From an uncultured bacterium (GTDB lineage Bacteria > Patescibacteriota > Minisyncoccia > Phycocordibacterales > UBA9973), in the NCBI GenBank assembly GCA_937895515.1, contig CALAYS010000077.1, positions 72,083 to 136,082 on the forward strand: a stretch of DNA of 64,000 nucleotides, in the 5' to 3' direction. Positions 52,889-59,427 of the stretch are shown here, piece after piece. Position 1 is the stretch's first letter; every line of letters begins with the position of its first letter. The notes below the pieces were generated by a model, which searched no databases, was not told where the DNA came from, and saw nothing but the letters and a program-made list of their open reading frames with translations. Position numbers and translations under genes: made by a program.

Positions 52889-52960
52889 TGAGACCAGATG
52901 GGCTTGAACCATCGACCAATCCCTTAAAAGGGGATTGCTCTACCACTGAGCTATGATCTC
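52889..52960 (-). tRNA. tRNA-Lys(TTT)
   Basis: Acceptor GAGATCA/TGGTCTC, A73, encoded CCA. Anticodon stem ATCCC/GGGAT, loop CTTTTAA gives TTT. Confidence 0.93.
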
Positions 52961-53112
52961 AATTATAAAAATAAAGTAAATTGGATTTAATATGCATTAT
53001 ATATTTTACCAATATCTATTAAGGATCTCATGCTTTCTTATTTATGTAATTTTCGTCCAAGAAAATCAAAGCATCTTAATCGCTTTAGCTAAGCTATTAC
53101 TTTATAAACTGG

Positions 53113-53197
53113 AGGAAGATGTAGGGATCGAACCTACGGGCCGCATACACAACCACGGATTAGCAATCCGCTCCTTTAACCACTCAGGCAATCTTCC
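53113..53197 (-). tRNA. tRNA-Ser(GCT)
   Basis: Class II. Acceptor GGAAGAT/ATCTTCC, encoded CCA, discriminator T (usually G in Ser). Anticodon loop TTGCTAA gives GCT. Confidence 0.88.
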
Positions 53198-53237
53198 ATT
53201 AAAACATTTGTTATTGTGTCTGGCCAGGCAGCCTCTG

Positions 53238-53291
53238 CTACCCAGCCCGGAATTGAACCGCGCCTGCTGCTAACACTAGTTTTACAGGATA
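53238..53291 (-). tRNA. Possible tRNA remnant
   Basis: A T-loop (GGTTCAATTCC) and a 7-position acceptor (TATCCTG/CTGGGTA, one mismatch) remain, but only ~24 nt separate the acceptor from the T-arm. There is no room for both D and anticodon arms. Probably degenerate. Confidence 0.3.
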
Positions 53292-53297
53292 ACAAAT

Positions 53298-53950
53298 TTA
53301 ATTTATTTTACGACCTTTAACCCATCCATCAGGTATAGCCTTGTCTTTAGAAATCTTTTTATTTTCAAAAGTAGAAATATTATAAATCCACATCGTGCCG
53401 TATTGAGAATTAGAAGAGCCTACTTGGTGTATGGAATTTTTCAATCCTATTTTTCTTTTAGTTTCTTCAGTATGATTTCTTATTAATCCAGAAGTATTAA
53501 TAAGACCTGCGGCATGTTGTTTTTTTAAAAAATTACTACGTTTTAATCGAACATCTGGAATTCTAGAAATATGATCAACACCATATTTTGTCAATATACT
53601 CTTCTTATGTGGTTCATAAGCAAGTTTGGCTATCCTTAGCCTATCTTCAGTAGATAAATTTTGATTTACATAATCAAATCCACCACTACCACCAAGTTTA
53701 AGATTATAAGTATCATCTCTAGATACAAAACATTCATCGACAATCATAGATTCCATTTTAAACATTTCTTCTGGATTGTCATATATTGCAATATATTCTT
53801 TTTAAAATCTTCAATTCCATATTTTGCAATTGATCTAGTAATCAATAATCCAGAACCCATATAATTATCATCAAGATTTAATGTTTTGTGGACACCAATA
53901 TAAATCTTACCAGATGAAATTTGAGTTATTTTATAAACAGTATAAAACAC
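53298..53950 (-). pseudogene. Free-standing GIY-YIG homing endonuclease with one frameshift
   Basis: The 5' frame reads [10 protein letters not shown]...[10 protein letters not shown] (GIY-YIG: V-Y-K-I ... Y-I-G) to GIEDFKK. The 3' frame continues [17 protein letters not shown]...GLKNSIHQVGSSNSQYGTMW. Adding one A to the A5 run (T5 at 53799-53803, plus strand) joins them as [15 protein letters not shown]. The joined protein (~217 aa) is Seg-like, with NUMOD-type C-terminal repeats. As at 47678-47683 the break is in a homopolymer, so sequence error is possible. Confidence 0.75.
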
Positions 53951-54032
53951 ATAGCACCTCTTATTTAAGTTAATAAGAGTATGCTATCAAAAATTAAATA
54001 TTAAATCAAGTTCGATATTCAATTTTTAAATG

Positions 54033-54103
54033 CAGGTCTACACAGAATCGAACTGCAGCCAAGAATTTTGGAGATTCTCGTTCTTCCACTAAACTATAGA
54101 CCT
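54033..54103 (-). tRNA. tRNA-Trp(CCA)
   Basis: Acceptor AGGTCTA/TAGACCT, G73 (Trp identity). Anticodon stem AGAAT/ATTCT, loop CTCCAAA gives CCA. The 3' CCA is not encoded (GCAT). Confidence 0.88.
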
Positions 54104-54111
54104 ATAAATAT

Positions 54112-54150
54112 GGCACATCTGAACGGACTTGAACCGTCGCAATGCATATC
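54112..54150 (-). other. Orphan tRNA 3' half (T-arm and acceptor with CCA)
   Basis: GACGG TTCAAGT CCGTT, then CAGATGT, G73 and CCA form the 3' half of a tRNA. No matching 5' half (ACATCTG-like) lies upstream, where tRNA-Asp sits instead. Remnant or one piece of a split tRNA. Confidence 0.4.
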
Positions 54151-54151
54151 G

Positions 54152-54224
54152 CACTACATAGAGGAATCGAACCCCTGTAACCGAGTATGACAGCCCGGTA
54201 TAATAACCTCTATACGAATGCGGT
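54152..54224 (-). tRNA. tRNA-Asp(GTC)
   Basis: G73, T-arm AGGGG TTCGATT CCTCT, D-stem GTAT/ATAC. The acceptor ACCGCAT/ATGTAGT has one mismatch. The anticodon stem is CCGGG/CTCGG with an 8-nt loop CTGTCATA, one base more than normal. No encoded CCA. Confidence 0.7.
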
Positions 54225-54453
54225 AAAATACTGCTGGCTCCATCAAATATTTTTATTATTATAACGAGACTTCATAGCCAGACTAAAACAACTACTTATC
54301 ATAGTTGCAGGAAACTTATACAAAATGGATATATACGCCAGCACCCCTACCTTACGCCCGCAAGCGGTCAATAAATTGACTTATAGAGCAGCATTGTTTT
54401 GGTTACTTCCATTAGACTAACAACTGCATCATGTCAGTATAAGAATTAAATTG
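54225..54453 (-). other. Gene-free spacer with a 6-bp hairpin and tRNA-like fragments
   Basis: No supported reading frame. CTGGCT/AGCCAG (around 54237-54285) and the hairpin CAACTA/TAGTTG (54287-54305) are visible. A D-arm-like TTAGTCTAATGGAAG lies near 54408-54424. May contain eroded tRNA sequence. Confidence 0.3.
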
Positions 54454-54582
54454 TGCGCACGTTGGGAATCGAACCCAAACCTTTTTATTTTGAGTAAAAC
54501 GAAGGAACTGTAGTCAACGCAATTATTAAAAGTAAATATTAATAACAGTTTATCTTAAGTGCTACCATTACACCACAAGCGC
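54454..54582 (-). tRNA. tRNA with a 59-nt insertion between D-arm and anticodon arm (CAA-like anticodon)
   Basis: Acceptor GCGCTTG/CGTGCGC (one mismatch), A73; D-stem GTGT/GCAC; T-arm TTGGG TTCGATT CCCAA. A perfect anticodon arm TTTTA CTCAAAA TAAAA (54483-54499) gives anticodon CAA, but with a short variable loop unlike tRNA-Leu. Bases 54500-54558 are extra and carry AACTGT...ACAGTT. The insert is related in sequence to that in the next tRNA. No encoded CCA. Confidence 0.65.
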
Positions 54583-54592
54583 ATTATATTGG

Positions 54593-54731
54593 AGGGGACA
54601 GGTGGATTCGAACCACCGACACGGACTGCGTTTTATCGAAGTAACTGTCTATTTCGCAACTAATAAAAGTGAAAATAATATAAACAGACATTGTGATGAA
54701 GTCCTACTCTAACCAACTGAGTTATGTCCCC
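54593..54731 (-). tRNA. tRNA with a 72-nt insertion in the anticodon loop (probably Met, CAT)
   Basis: Perfect acceptor GGGGACA/TGTCCCC, T73, encoded CCA; D-stem ACTC/GAGT; T-arm GGTGG TTCGAAT CCACC. Anticodon stem GGACT (54700-54704)/AGTCC (54623-54627) encloses 72 nt (54628-54699) instead of 7. The sequence begins TTCAT, so CAT is the likely anticodon. The insert shares CGAAG, AACTGT, CGCAA and TAAAAGT blocks with the insert at 54500-54558. Confidence 0.7.
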
Positions 54732-54740
54732 AAAAAATGG

Positions 54741-54818
54741 TGGAAAGGGCAGGATTTGAACCTGCGACCTCTAGATAATATTACAATCCCTGATGCTCTT
54801 CCGCTGAGCTACCTTTCC
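54741..54818 (-). tRNA. tRNA with enlarged anticodon loop, isotype uncertain
   Basis: Perfect acceptor GGAAAGG/CCTTTCC, A73, encoded CCA; D-stem GCTC/GAGC; T-arm GCAGG TTCAAAT CCTGC. The anticodon stem TCAGG/CTAGA (one mismatch) closes a 14-nt loop containing TTGTAAT. Seven extra bases relative to a normal tRNA; Thr, Val or Asn readings are possible. Confidence 0.6.
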
Positions 54819-54827
54819 GTAAATTGG

Positions 54828-54901
54828 CTCCTTAGGGTGGTCACGATCCACCGACCTATTGTTTAACAGACAATTGCTACTACCAACTGAGCTACTAAGG
54901 A
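54828..54901 (-). tRNA. tRNA-Asn(GTT) with unusual T-loop
   Basis: Acceptor TCCTTAG/CTAAGGA, G73 (Asn), encoded CCA. Anticodon stem ATTGT/ACAAT, loop CTGTTAA gives GTT. T-stem GGTGG/CCACC carries the loop ATCGTGA, lacking T54 and A58. Confidence 0.85.
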
Positions 54902-55036
54902 ATGAAATTTGGGGTGGGATTTCACTTGTTACAACACAGTCTTACCACCTTGACTGTATTGATAATTTTTTAAGAAAGCATACCAATACTACTTCCCAGA
55001 AAGTTAATGTGTTAAACTTACAAACGGTCTGCTCTT
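54902..55036 (-). other. Spacer without a supported gene
   Basis: 135 bp. A GGGTGGGATTTCA-like segment at the left could be an eroded T-arm, but no cloverleaf forms. Nothing else seen. Confidence 0.3.
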
Positions 55037-55255
55037 TTAATTAGCAACTAGAGAATAAATAGTACTTTCAGTTTCAAAAATGCCATTGTCATTAATAGAT
55101 ATGATTTTATCGGTTTTACTTAGACCATATTTTCTTTGTATGACACCATCTTCTCTTGTCATTAATTCTGCTGGAAATATATAAGCACATTTCCCTATTT
55201 CCACCTTAGGAGGAGGAAGATTATCATGATGATATTCAATTATATTTTTAGACAT
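55037..55255 (-). CDS. Hypothetical protein, 72 aa
   Basis: MSKNIIEYHHDNLPPPKVEIG..., with YGLSKTDKIISINDNGIFET. Not recognised. Lies between tRNA genes, 18 nt from tRNA-Val. Confidence 0.6.
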   Translation of the reverse strand: MSKNIIEYHHDNLPPPKVEIGKCAYIFPAELMTREDGVIQRKYGLSKTDKIISINDNGIFETESTIYSLVAN

Positions 55256-55273
55256 TATATATCTCTAAATTGG

Positions 55274-55345
55274 TCCCCATTATTTGAATCGAACAAATGA
55301 CATCTTCTGTGTAAAAGAAGTGCTCTACCATTGAGCTAAACGGGG
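55274..55345 (-). tRNA. tRNA-Val(TAC)
   Basis: Acceptor CCCCGTT/AATGGGG, A73, encoded CCA. Anticodon stem CTTCT/AGAAG, loop TTTACAC gives TAC. Confidence 0.93.
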
Positions 55346-55356
55346 AAGTAAATTGG

Positions 55357-55429
55357 TCGGAATAGCAGGGCTCAAACCTGCGACCACACCGTCCCAAACG
55401 GTGCATTCTATCAACTGAACTATATTCCG
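55357..55429 (-). tRNA. tRNA-Pro(TGG)
   Basis: Acceptor CGGAATA/TATTCCG, A73, encoded CCA. Anticodon stem CACCG/CGGTG, loop TTTGGGA gives TGG. T-loop TTTGAGC. Confidence 0.92.
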
Positions 55430-55623
55430 AAGTTAAGCATATACATATTAATAATATATGCAAAATGCTTGATCTTAACTTATCCATTGACAGCTCTCAA
55501 AGGAGGGTATAGATGTTATCAACCAAGGCTTTTGAATAATTCTAAGTAAATAATAATAAGTGTGTCTTTATAAATATAAACCAATTTGAAGTAACACTTA
55601 TTGTCGCAGTAGAATTATATTCT
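55430..55623. other. Non-coding spacer with a small hairpin and a plus-strand promoter-like site
   Basis: GCATATA/TATATGC (55438-55462) forms a 7-bp hairpin. On the plus strand TTGACA (55488-55493) is followed after 15 nt by TATAGA, and a perfect AGGAGG (55502-55507) precedes an 8-codon frame ATG...TAA. No real gene follows, so the match may be accidental. Confidence 0.25.
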
Positions 55624-55878
55624 TTATATAAATATCGTTGCAATTATTTGATCATTAATATTATTAATTGTCAACTTTCCCTTAAATTTTAATGCAGCTT
55701 TTGTATTTTCGCTATCTGGTGTTTCTTTAGTTGAAAACCCGACATTCTTTTCTACATCAATATGATTAATATAATATGTTTCACCTTTTGCTTTAATAAC
55801 CCAAGGAGGAATTTCCTGATTAGTATTATGAATACGGTTGTAATGTACTATTATGCGAGTATCTTCATCAATTTGCAT
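55624..55878 (-). CDS. Hypothetical protein, 84 aa
   Basis: MQIDEDTRIIVHYNRIHNTN; later ALKFKGKLTINNINDQIIAT. Not recognised. Its start overlaps the homing endonuclease stop by 11 nt, so both are on one mRNA. Confidence 0.55.
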   Translation of the reverse strand: MQIDEDTRIIVHYNRIHNTNQEIPPWVIKAKGETYYINHIDVEKNVGFSTKETPDSENTKAALKFKGKLTINNINDQIIATIFI

Positions 55879-56488
55879 CTATATCACTCCAGCTTTTACC
55901 TGTTTTGACATTGTGTATTGTTGATATTGATACATTATATTTTAGACTTAGCACCTTTAAAGTATCTGTAGAATTTTTAATTTTTACTACATCTTCAAGT
56001 GTTAATTTTGCATTACATTTGCGTCCTTGAAACTTTTCAATAGTTTGAGGACTATGTTTGTATCCATCTTTAAAATTAAAACTATCTCTGGCCTTCATTG
56101 AAATACTAATTTTATTTTTATGCTCATCACTTAATGGATTTTTAGACCAATAAGTTGATTTTCCAGACCTAGATAAACTCATTTTTTGTCGAGTCTCTAA
56201 GCTGTGAGTAAATCCAAGGCAACCATCACCACCTATTGTGTGATTAGTTAAATTGGGATACTTAGCAATCCAATATATTTCTCTTTCTTGCCAGATATCA
56301 TTAGAACATTCTTCCACAAGTTCCATGATTGGCACTTTGCCATTTGCTTTTAATTTCAAAATCCAATTACTACAATGAGTTCCAGTTATCTTATTTTTAT
56401 GATTATGGAATCTTTGTTTAAGATTATTGGTTTTGCCAATATATCTTATTTCATTTGTATCTGGATCTTTAAGACAATATATGAACAT
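55868..56488 (-). CDS. Free-standing GIY-YIG homing endonuclease
   Basis: 206 aa. The nuclease domain reads FIYCLKDPDTNEIRYIGKTNNLKQR (the class G/F-I-Y ... Y-I-G and the catalytic Arg), then catalytic Glu in WQEREIYWI. A NUMOD3-type basic repeat region (RQKMSLSRSGKS, DEHKNKISISMKAR) follows, and a C-terminal helix-turn-helix (DVVKIKNSTDTLKVLSLKYN). Lies in the tRNA array with no visible intron. Confidence 0.9.
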   Translation of the reverse strand: MFIYCLKDPDTNEIRYIGKTNNLKQRFHNHKNKITGTHCSNWILKLKANGKVPIMELVEECSNDIWQEREIYWIAKYPNLTNHTIGGDGCLGFTHSLETRQKMSLSRSGKSTYWSKNPLSDEHKNKISISMKARDSFNFKDGYKHSPQTIEKFQGRKCNAKLTLEDVVKIKNSTDTLKVLSLKYNVSISTIHNVKTGKSWSDIDAN

Positions 56489-56598
56489 TTTTTCATAATT
56501 TCTATGAGCTTTATTATAGTGAAAAACAATAGGAATAATTGAATCAATCTGACAAATCTACGACATTTTAAAAATCTCTTTTATTTAATTTATTTTGG

Positions 56599-56683
56599 AG
56601 CGTATAAGTAGATTCGAACTACTGCGGAGAATTAACTCTTCGGATTTGCAATCCGCCACCTTCGGCCACTCAGTCATACACGC
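56599..56683 (-). tRNA. tRNA-Cys(GCA) with class II variable arm
   Basis: Acceptor GCGTGTA/TATACGC, U73 (Cys identity), encoded CCA. Anticodon stem GCGGA/TCCGA, loop TTGCAAA gives GCA, matching canonical tRNA-Cys. The variable region is long (GAAGAGTTAATTCTCCGC) and folds; the D-arm is Ser-like. Such class II Cys tRNAs are known as rare variants outside the canonical set. Confidence 0.8.
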
Positions 56684-56826
56684 ATTATATTTGTGAAATA
56701 AATCCACTGTTGGGTAAAACATAAAATAATTGAAGGGCTGGACTTCCAGCAAGTTGATAATTTAATAGCACTTTGTCCAACACATCATTGGGAATTCGAT
56801 AATGGAATTCTCCAGATAGAACATGG
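56684..56826 (-). other. Spacer with a short hairpin
   Basis: 143 bp, no gene. GCTGGA/TCCAGC (56742-56755) and a GTTGG/CCAAC pairing around it suggest a small folded RNA or eroded tRNA. Confidence 0.3.
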
Positions 56827-56910
56827 TAGCGGAGGTGGGATTCGAACCCACGAGGCGCAAGGGCAGAAGGTTATGAGCCTTCCCTGATACCAGACTTCAG
56901 ACACACCGCA
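56827..56910 (-). tRNA. tRNA-Met(CAT) with enlarged variable region
   Basis: Anticodon stem GAAGG/CCTTC, loop CTCATAA gives CAT. T-arm GTGGG TTCGAAT CCCAC, A73, encoded CCA. The variable region is ~14 nt (TGCCCTTGCGCCTC). The acceptor TGCGGTG/CTCCGCT has a T1-T72 mismatch (as initiators lack a 1-72 pair) and another T-T. Lacks the three G-C pairs of initiator anticodon stems; Ile2 is an alternative. Confidence 0.7.
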
Positions 56911-57096
56911 ACAATTTCAATCCTCATTAAAGTAGTGGAACACTTTGAACTGGAGAGACCAAGCTGGAACCTCCTCCAGTCCACATCGCAACAAAACTGT
57001 GCCAAGACTTAACTCACCATACTGTTGCTCATAAGGGGTGCGACAACCTGATCTCTGCACGGATTGTGATCATCCGCGTGTAGACTAAACAGTATT
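56911..57096 (-). ncRNA. Possible structured RNA between tRNA-Met and the nucleotidase gene
   Basis: 186 bp, more GC-rich than its flanks and without a reading frame. ACTGGAG/CTCCAGT forms a 7-bp stem around ~56965-56990, with AAAGTAGTGG/CACTTT-type pairing to its left and GCGGAT/ATCCGC near 57057-57078. Could be a small RNA processed from the tRNA transcript. No known family recognised. Confidence 0.35.
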
Positions 57097-57618
57097 TTAT
57101 TTTGCTTGGGCTTTATCGGTATTTAAGTGATATTTAATATCTTCAACCCTTTCTTTTAGGTTGTCAATACTATCTTGATAAAAAGCTATACCACCTCTAT
57201 CAATCCATTGTGTAATATTCTTTTTATTATCATCTAAAAGATGGCAATGAGAACCAAGACAATGGTGTTGTTTATCAATTGCAAAAGGTCCAAATGTTAC
57301 AGGTACAGGCTTTCTAACGTGTTGCCTAACCCATTTCATTTTAGATTCAGTACATTGATAAGCTAAATCTTTCCTATGCAAAGGAAGAGCAGTAAGGAAT
57401 CTAACATTACCCTTATAGATATCCCACAACTCATCAATACATTCATTTAGATCAGGAGCCGGCTCAAGTTCTTCAAAGAACTTTGGCGTAAAAGTGTAAT
57501 GCCAAAAATTTACTTTTTCTTCGGAAGCTTTTCTTTCAAAAGGTTTGCCAAAGATATCAACAATCTTTTTGTCAAAATCAGCAGCAACACCATCCATGTC
57601 AATAAACAATATATTCAT
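57097..57618 (-). CDS. 5'(3')-deoxyribonucleotidase, HAD superfamily
   Basis: 173 aa. FIDMDGVAADFD is HAD motif I (D-x-D-G-V); RFLTALPLHR is motif II (T), and LLDDNKKNI is the late acidic motif. Matches the NT5C family, which dephosphorylates (d)NMPs, likely tuning nucleotide pools during phage DNA synthesis. Overlaps the upstream small gene by 20 nt. Confidence 0.85.
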   Translation of the reverse strand: MNILFIDMDGVAADFDKKIVDIFGKPFERKASEEKVNFWHYTFTPKFFEELEPAPDLNECIDELWDIYKGNVRFLTALPLHRKDLAYQCTESKMKWVRQHVRKPVPVTFGPFAIDKQHHCLGSHCHLLDDNKKNITQWIDRGGIAFYQDSIDNLKERVEDIKYHLNTDKAQAK

Positions 57619-57775
57619 AAAACTGCTCCTTATTTGGATAATTCAATTGACGAGCAGTTTTTCTATTGGCTCTATCTACAATTTTTCTTGAATTTCTTTT
57701 TGGATGAGATTTTCCAGCACAACAGCCAAACCTGCATTCCAACTTATCTCTTCTTGAATGTCCATATGGATGCAT
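57599..57775 (-). CDS. Small basic protein, 58 aa
   Basis: Starts MHPYGHSRRDKLECRFGCC; highly basic (KRNSRKIVDRANRKTARQ), ending FYEYIVY. A longer frame through tRNA-Arg is rejected. The overlap with the nucleotidase start suggests coupling. May bind RNA or DNA. Confidence 0.55.
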   Translation of the reverse strand: MHPYGHSRRDKLECRFGCCAGKSHPKRNSRKIVDRANRKTARQLNYPNKEQFYEYIVY

Positions 57776-57793
57776 ATACCGAAACCTAATTGG

Positions 57794-57866
57794 TGGGCGC
57801 GGTGGGAATTGAACCCACGCATAGAGCTTTAGAGGCCCCTTTCTGAACCAACTGAAATACACGCCC
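57794..57866 (-). tRNA. tRNA-Arg(TCT)
   Basis: Acceptor GGGCGTG/CGCGCCC, A73, encoded CCA. Anticodon stem GGGGC/GCTCT, loop CTCTAAA gives TCT. Confidence 0.92.
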
Positions 57867-57869
57867 AAA

Positions 57870-58106
57870 TTATTTAATTTGATTGTCAAACAAATACACA
57901 TGCCTAATAGTATCTGATGCCGGGAAAGCATTATCTGTTTTTATGCCTAAGAATTTATAGCCAAAAATATAAAGATACACAAACATTTTTGTATAACCAG
58001 TCCTAGATGGACTTGTACTTATTTGAAGAGTAAAAAACCATAAAATGGTTAGTTTATAGGTAAAAGAATCACCATCAAAGTGAACTCTGTGAGATTGCTT
58101 ATACAT
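57870..58106 (-). CDS. Hypothetical protein, 78 aa
   Basis: MYKQSHRVHFDGDSFTYKLT, one hydrophobic stretch (MFVYLYIFGYKFL). Not recognised. Lies between tRNA-Ile and tRNA-Arg; a random frame is possible. Confidence 0.45.
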   Translation of the reverse strand: MYKQSHRVHFDGDSFTYKLTILWFFTLQISTSPSRTGYTKMFVYLYIFGYKFLGIKTDNAFPASDTIRHVYLFDNQIK

Positions 58107-58119
58107 ACAATATCCTTGG

Positions 58120-58192
58120 TAGCCGATACCGGACTTGAACCAGTGGTCTTTCGATTATCAATCGAACGCTTTACCAACTAAGCTAACCGGCC
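58120..58192 (-). tRNA. tRNA-Ile(GAT), second copy
   Basis: Acceptor GGCCGGT/ATCGGCT, A73, encoded CCA. Anticodon stem TTCGA/TCGAA, loop TTGATAA gives GAT. Distinct in sequence from the copy at 52401. Confidence 0.92.
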
Positions 58193-58193
58193 A

Positions 58194-58544
58194 TTATTTG
58201 TAAAATACATGATTACCAATACGTATAATCTGTTTATTTTTAGGGCTCAAAGAGGCAACTCTAAAATACATAGATCCATTTGTATAATTGGTTTTCACTT
58301 CATTATCTAAGACATTTGTTGCTATATTAATAGACTGTTTCCATTGATTATTATCTTTTGGAATTTTCCATTTATTAGAACCACTAAATTGTCTTGGTTC
58401 ATATATAACATCACAAATAGTTTTATTTCTTTCTATTGATCTATTTACAACGACTTCAGCCACAGCGTATTGTCCATTTTCAGACTCGCCTCTGGATTCG
58501 TGATAAATAGCTAAAGCAAGACACAGTATAGCCATTTTTGTCAT
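58194..58544 (-). CDS. SleB/CwlJ-type cell wall hydrolase
   Basis: 116 aa. LCLALAIYHESRGE is the catalytic-Glu motif of Hydrolase_2 (spore cortex-lytic SleB family), with AVAEVVVNRS and CDVIYEPRQFSG following. The short form lacks a binding domain; residues 1-14 may act as a weak signal sequence. Likely a phage lysozyme-like enzyme for lysis or entry. Confidence 0.88.
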   Translation of the reverse strand: MTKMAILCLALAIYHESRGESENGQYAVAEVVVNRSIERNKTICDVIYEPRQFSGSNKWKIPKDNNQWKQSINIATNVLDNEVKTNYTNGSMYFRVASLSPKNKQIIRIGNHVFYK

Positions 58545-58546
58545 AC

Positions 58547-59137
58547 TTAATCTCCCATTTCTACTTTATAGGAAATTAATGCTTCATACGTTCTTGGGTC
58601 TATTAAATCTTTAAACTGTAAAGCATATCTGGATATAATTACTTCTTTGGCTTCTTTGTAAGCTAAAAATGCATCATTGGAATTATTAAAATATCCTAAA
58701 TGCTGTCTTTTAGAATTGTCGTAAACATAAGCAACAAATTTCTTTTCTCTTTTATTAAAAGAAACCCCAATGGGGCATTCCCCACGTGCAGCATCACACT
58801 TAAGAAAAAGATTATTGATATCTCTAGGGACAAATATACAAGTATTTTCAGAATAAAGTTTATTTTTCTTAAAAAGAATATCCTTATCTAAGTGCCATCC
58901 TAGATTAGAAAATCCTACTTGCTCTTGGCACCATTCGTGAAAATATGAATAATATTTAAAATTATCAGAAACAGTACAGCCATTATATGTGGGTTGTTTA
59001 TTTTGGGTTGATATACAATAACAACGCCTAAGCATACGATGCCACAAGTCATATGTGAGAGTATTTTTATTATTAATTTTTGATGGATACTTACCATCAT
59101 TAATGCCAATACCATAAATACTATGGTTGATCATCAT
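58547..59137 (-). CDS. Free-standing HNH homing endonuclease with AP2-like domain
   Basis: 196 aa. YDLWHRMLRRCYC, the HNH-like WHLDKDILFKKNKLYSENTCIFVP and the C-terminal AP2-like segment GVSFNKREKKFVAYVYD...HLGYFNNSNDAFLAYKEAK match phage HNH-AP2 endonucleases. Start codon has a second ATG in tandem (MMINHS). No intron seen around it. Confidence 0.85.
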   Translation of the reverse strand: MMINHSIYGIGINDGKYPSKINNKNTLTYDLWHRMLRRCYCISTQNKQPTYNGCTVSDNFKYYSYFHEWCQEQVGFSNLGWHLDKDILFKKNKLYSENTCIFVPRDINNLFLKCDAARGECPIGVSFNKREKKFVAYVYDNSKRQHLGYFNNSNDAFLAYKEAKEVIISRYALQFKDLIDPRTYEALISYKVEMGD

Positions 59138-59220
59138 GTTTCTCCTTGCAGATTGCTCTTTGGGGATAAAGCATTTTGTTCACCAGCATTGCCTGTGCTA
59201 CCGAACTACTTCATCGAGTA

Positions 59221-59259
59221 ATTAATACACCAGAAGTATTCAGGAAGATGTGTATTAAT
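59221..59259. repeat. Perfect 10-bp inverted repeat with 19-nt loop
   Basis: ATTAATACAC (59221-59230) and GTGTATTAAT (59250-59259). Followed at 59263-59278 by a second small hairpin TGGTAT/ATACCA. Lies upstream of tRNA-Tyr. Same loop length as the repeat at 42579-42619. Confidence 0.55.
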
Positions 59260-59305
59260 TGATTGGTATTGATATACCAGATTTGGTGCCAAGATTTATT
59301 TATGG

Positions 59306-59383
59306 TGGGTATGGTAGGAGTCGAACCTACATGCAAATGCCGGAGATTTACAGTCTCCTCCCTCACCGTTCGGGAACATACCC
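59306..59383 (-). tRNA. tRNA-Tyr(GTA)
   Basis: Class II. Acceptor GGGTATG/CATACCC, A73, encoded CCA. Anticodon stem GAGA/TCTC, loop CTGTAAA gives GTA. Confidence 0.92.
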
Positions 59384-59427
59384 ATCTTGACTTGAGAGCT
59401 TAAGTTTTATTAATTTTTATATATGTG

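Noticed and set aside
54287..54305. Plus-strand anticodon-like hairpin (loop CTTATCA, anticodon TAT)
   Set aside because: No acceptor, D- or T-arm flanks it, and all other tRNAs are on the minus strand.
54454..54731. Group I intron explanation for the two tRNA insertions
   Set aside because: The inserts are 59 and 72 nt; group I cores need about 200 nt or more, and none of the core blocks seen in the six long introns is present.
55480..55530. Plus-strand gene after TTGACA/TATAGA and AGGAGG
   Set aside because: The frame following the ribosome site has only eight codons and nothing longer continues.
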